A stretch of DNA of 12,429 nt from PNC22 sp035654175. GTDB taxonomy: Bacteria; Planctomycetota; Phycisphaerae; Phycisphaerales; UBA1924. The position numbers and the translations under genes were made by a program. Where the stretch lies: NCBI GenBank assembly GCA_035654175.1, contig DASRXL010000042.1, positions 1 to 12,429 of the forward strand. The letters are read 5' to 3'. Shown piece after piece: positions 12,033-12,429 of this stretch (positions are counted from its first letter, which is position 1; each line of letters starts with the position of its first letter). The notes below the pieces were generated by a model. That model searched no databases. It had not been told where the DNA came from and worked only from the letters and a program-made list of their open reading frames with translations.

Positions 12033-12429
12033 ATGACCGCCGACGACCGCCAACTCCTCCGGCGCACCCACGCCGGACACGAAGCGTCCGCCCGGGAATT
12101 GTGGCAGCGCCACGCCGGGTGGATGCTCCCGTGCGCGCGCGGCGCGCTCGGCAGGCGGCACGCCGGCGCGGCGGAGGACATCGTCCAGAGCGTCTTCTGC
12201 CGCATCCTCCAGCTCGACCGCCGCACGATCCGGAGGGTGCGCGACGTGCGCCCCTGGCTCGCCCGCATCCTGCGCACGCAGGCCCTGAACCACGTCCGCA
12301 GCGCCGGGCGCGCCGCCCGGCGCGAGTCGCTCGCGGCGCCGCCCGAGAGGCACGATGCCGCAAGCCATCCCGACCTCGCCGCCGCCCTCGGGCGCCTGCC
12401 GCGCCGCCACCGCGAGGTGCTCCACCTCC
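12033..12429 (+). CDS. ECF-family RNA polymerase sigma factor, 5' part (runs off right edge)
   Basis: An open plus-strand frame from ATG 12033 gives 132 complete codons before the window ends. Region 2 is clear: ARELWQRHAGWMLPCARGAL, then AEDIVQSVFCRILQ (48-60), the core-polymerase-binding helix of ECF sigma factors. RPWLARILRTQALNHVRSAG (73-92) follows, matching the region 2.3-2.4 promoter-melting and -10 recognition helix. LGRLPRRHREVLHL (119-132) is the start of region 4, which reads the -35 element. No ribosome site lies in the 8-nt gap after the exported-protein gene, so translation is probably coupled to it. No anti-sigma gene is visible within the window. The upstream exported protein may instead be part of the regulated output. 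Confidence 0.85.
   Translation, partial: MTADDRQLLRRTHAGHEASARELWQRHAGWMLPCARGALGRRHAGAAEDIVQSVFCRILQLDRRTIRRVRDVRPWLARILRTQALNHVRSAGRAARRESLAAPPERHDAASHPDLAAALGRLPRRHREVLHL

Noticed and set aside
10111..12363. A 750-codon minus-strand frame across the flavoenzyme, exported-protein and sigma factor genes
   Set aside because: It crosses three genes with recognisable motifs in other frames and has no family features itself. It is a stop-poor shadow of GC-rich DNA.

Overview
The window is high-GC DNA that is almost fully coding. It most likely comes from a planctomycete, probably a Phycisphaerae-type lineage. The main reason is the gene at 10864-12024, which belongs to an exported helical family I associate with planctomycetes. 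Supporting points are a split type II secretion locus, a secreted-protein/ECF-sigma pair, and heavy use of C/G-ending codons. This is inference from protein character, because no rRNA or other taxonomic marker is present.

Region by region: positions 1-5138 read entirely on the minus strand. In transcription order they encode a cobalamin-binding BtuF-like protein (5138-4158), an unknown 173-residue protein (4069-3548), a GGDEF diguanylate cyclase (3499-2168), the flagellar stator pair MotA (2019-1237) and MotB (1215-364), and the 5' end of a probable phosphotransferase/kinase-fold protein (272 to beyond the left edge). The unknown protein, cyclase and stators look like a c-di-GMP and motility module. 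The unknown protein and the N-terminus of the cyclase appear to share a degenerate receiver-like domain.

Positions 5223-9478 run on the plus strand, divergent from the BtuF-like gene. They encode the outer-membrane secretin GspD and the cytoplasmic ATPase GspE of a type II secretion or type IV pilus-like machine, 2 nt apart. No other gsp genes are in the window.

Positions 9479-10727 are an accessory patch. A small four-helix-bundle (S23/IVS-type) gene is enclosed by two inverted arrays of five 7-bp repeats, and its codon use differs from its neighbours. It lies directly behind a nitroreductase-fold gene that carries the full iodotyrosine-deiodinase residue set (Glu-x3-Tyr-x20-Lys) and the family's typical C-terminus.

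Positions 10864-12429, on the plus strand, hold an exported helical protein followed 8 nt later by the start of an ECF sigma factor that runs off the right edge. No gene-free stretch exceeds about 150 nt. I saw no tRNA, rRNA, CRISPR array or transposase. The two most interesting items are the heptamer-bounded four-helix-bundle unit and the bacterial iodotyrosine deiodinase.
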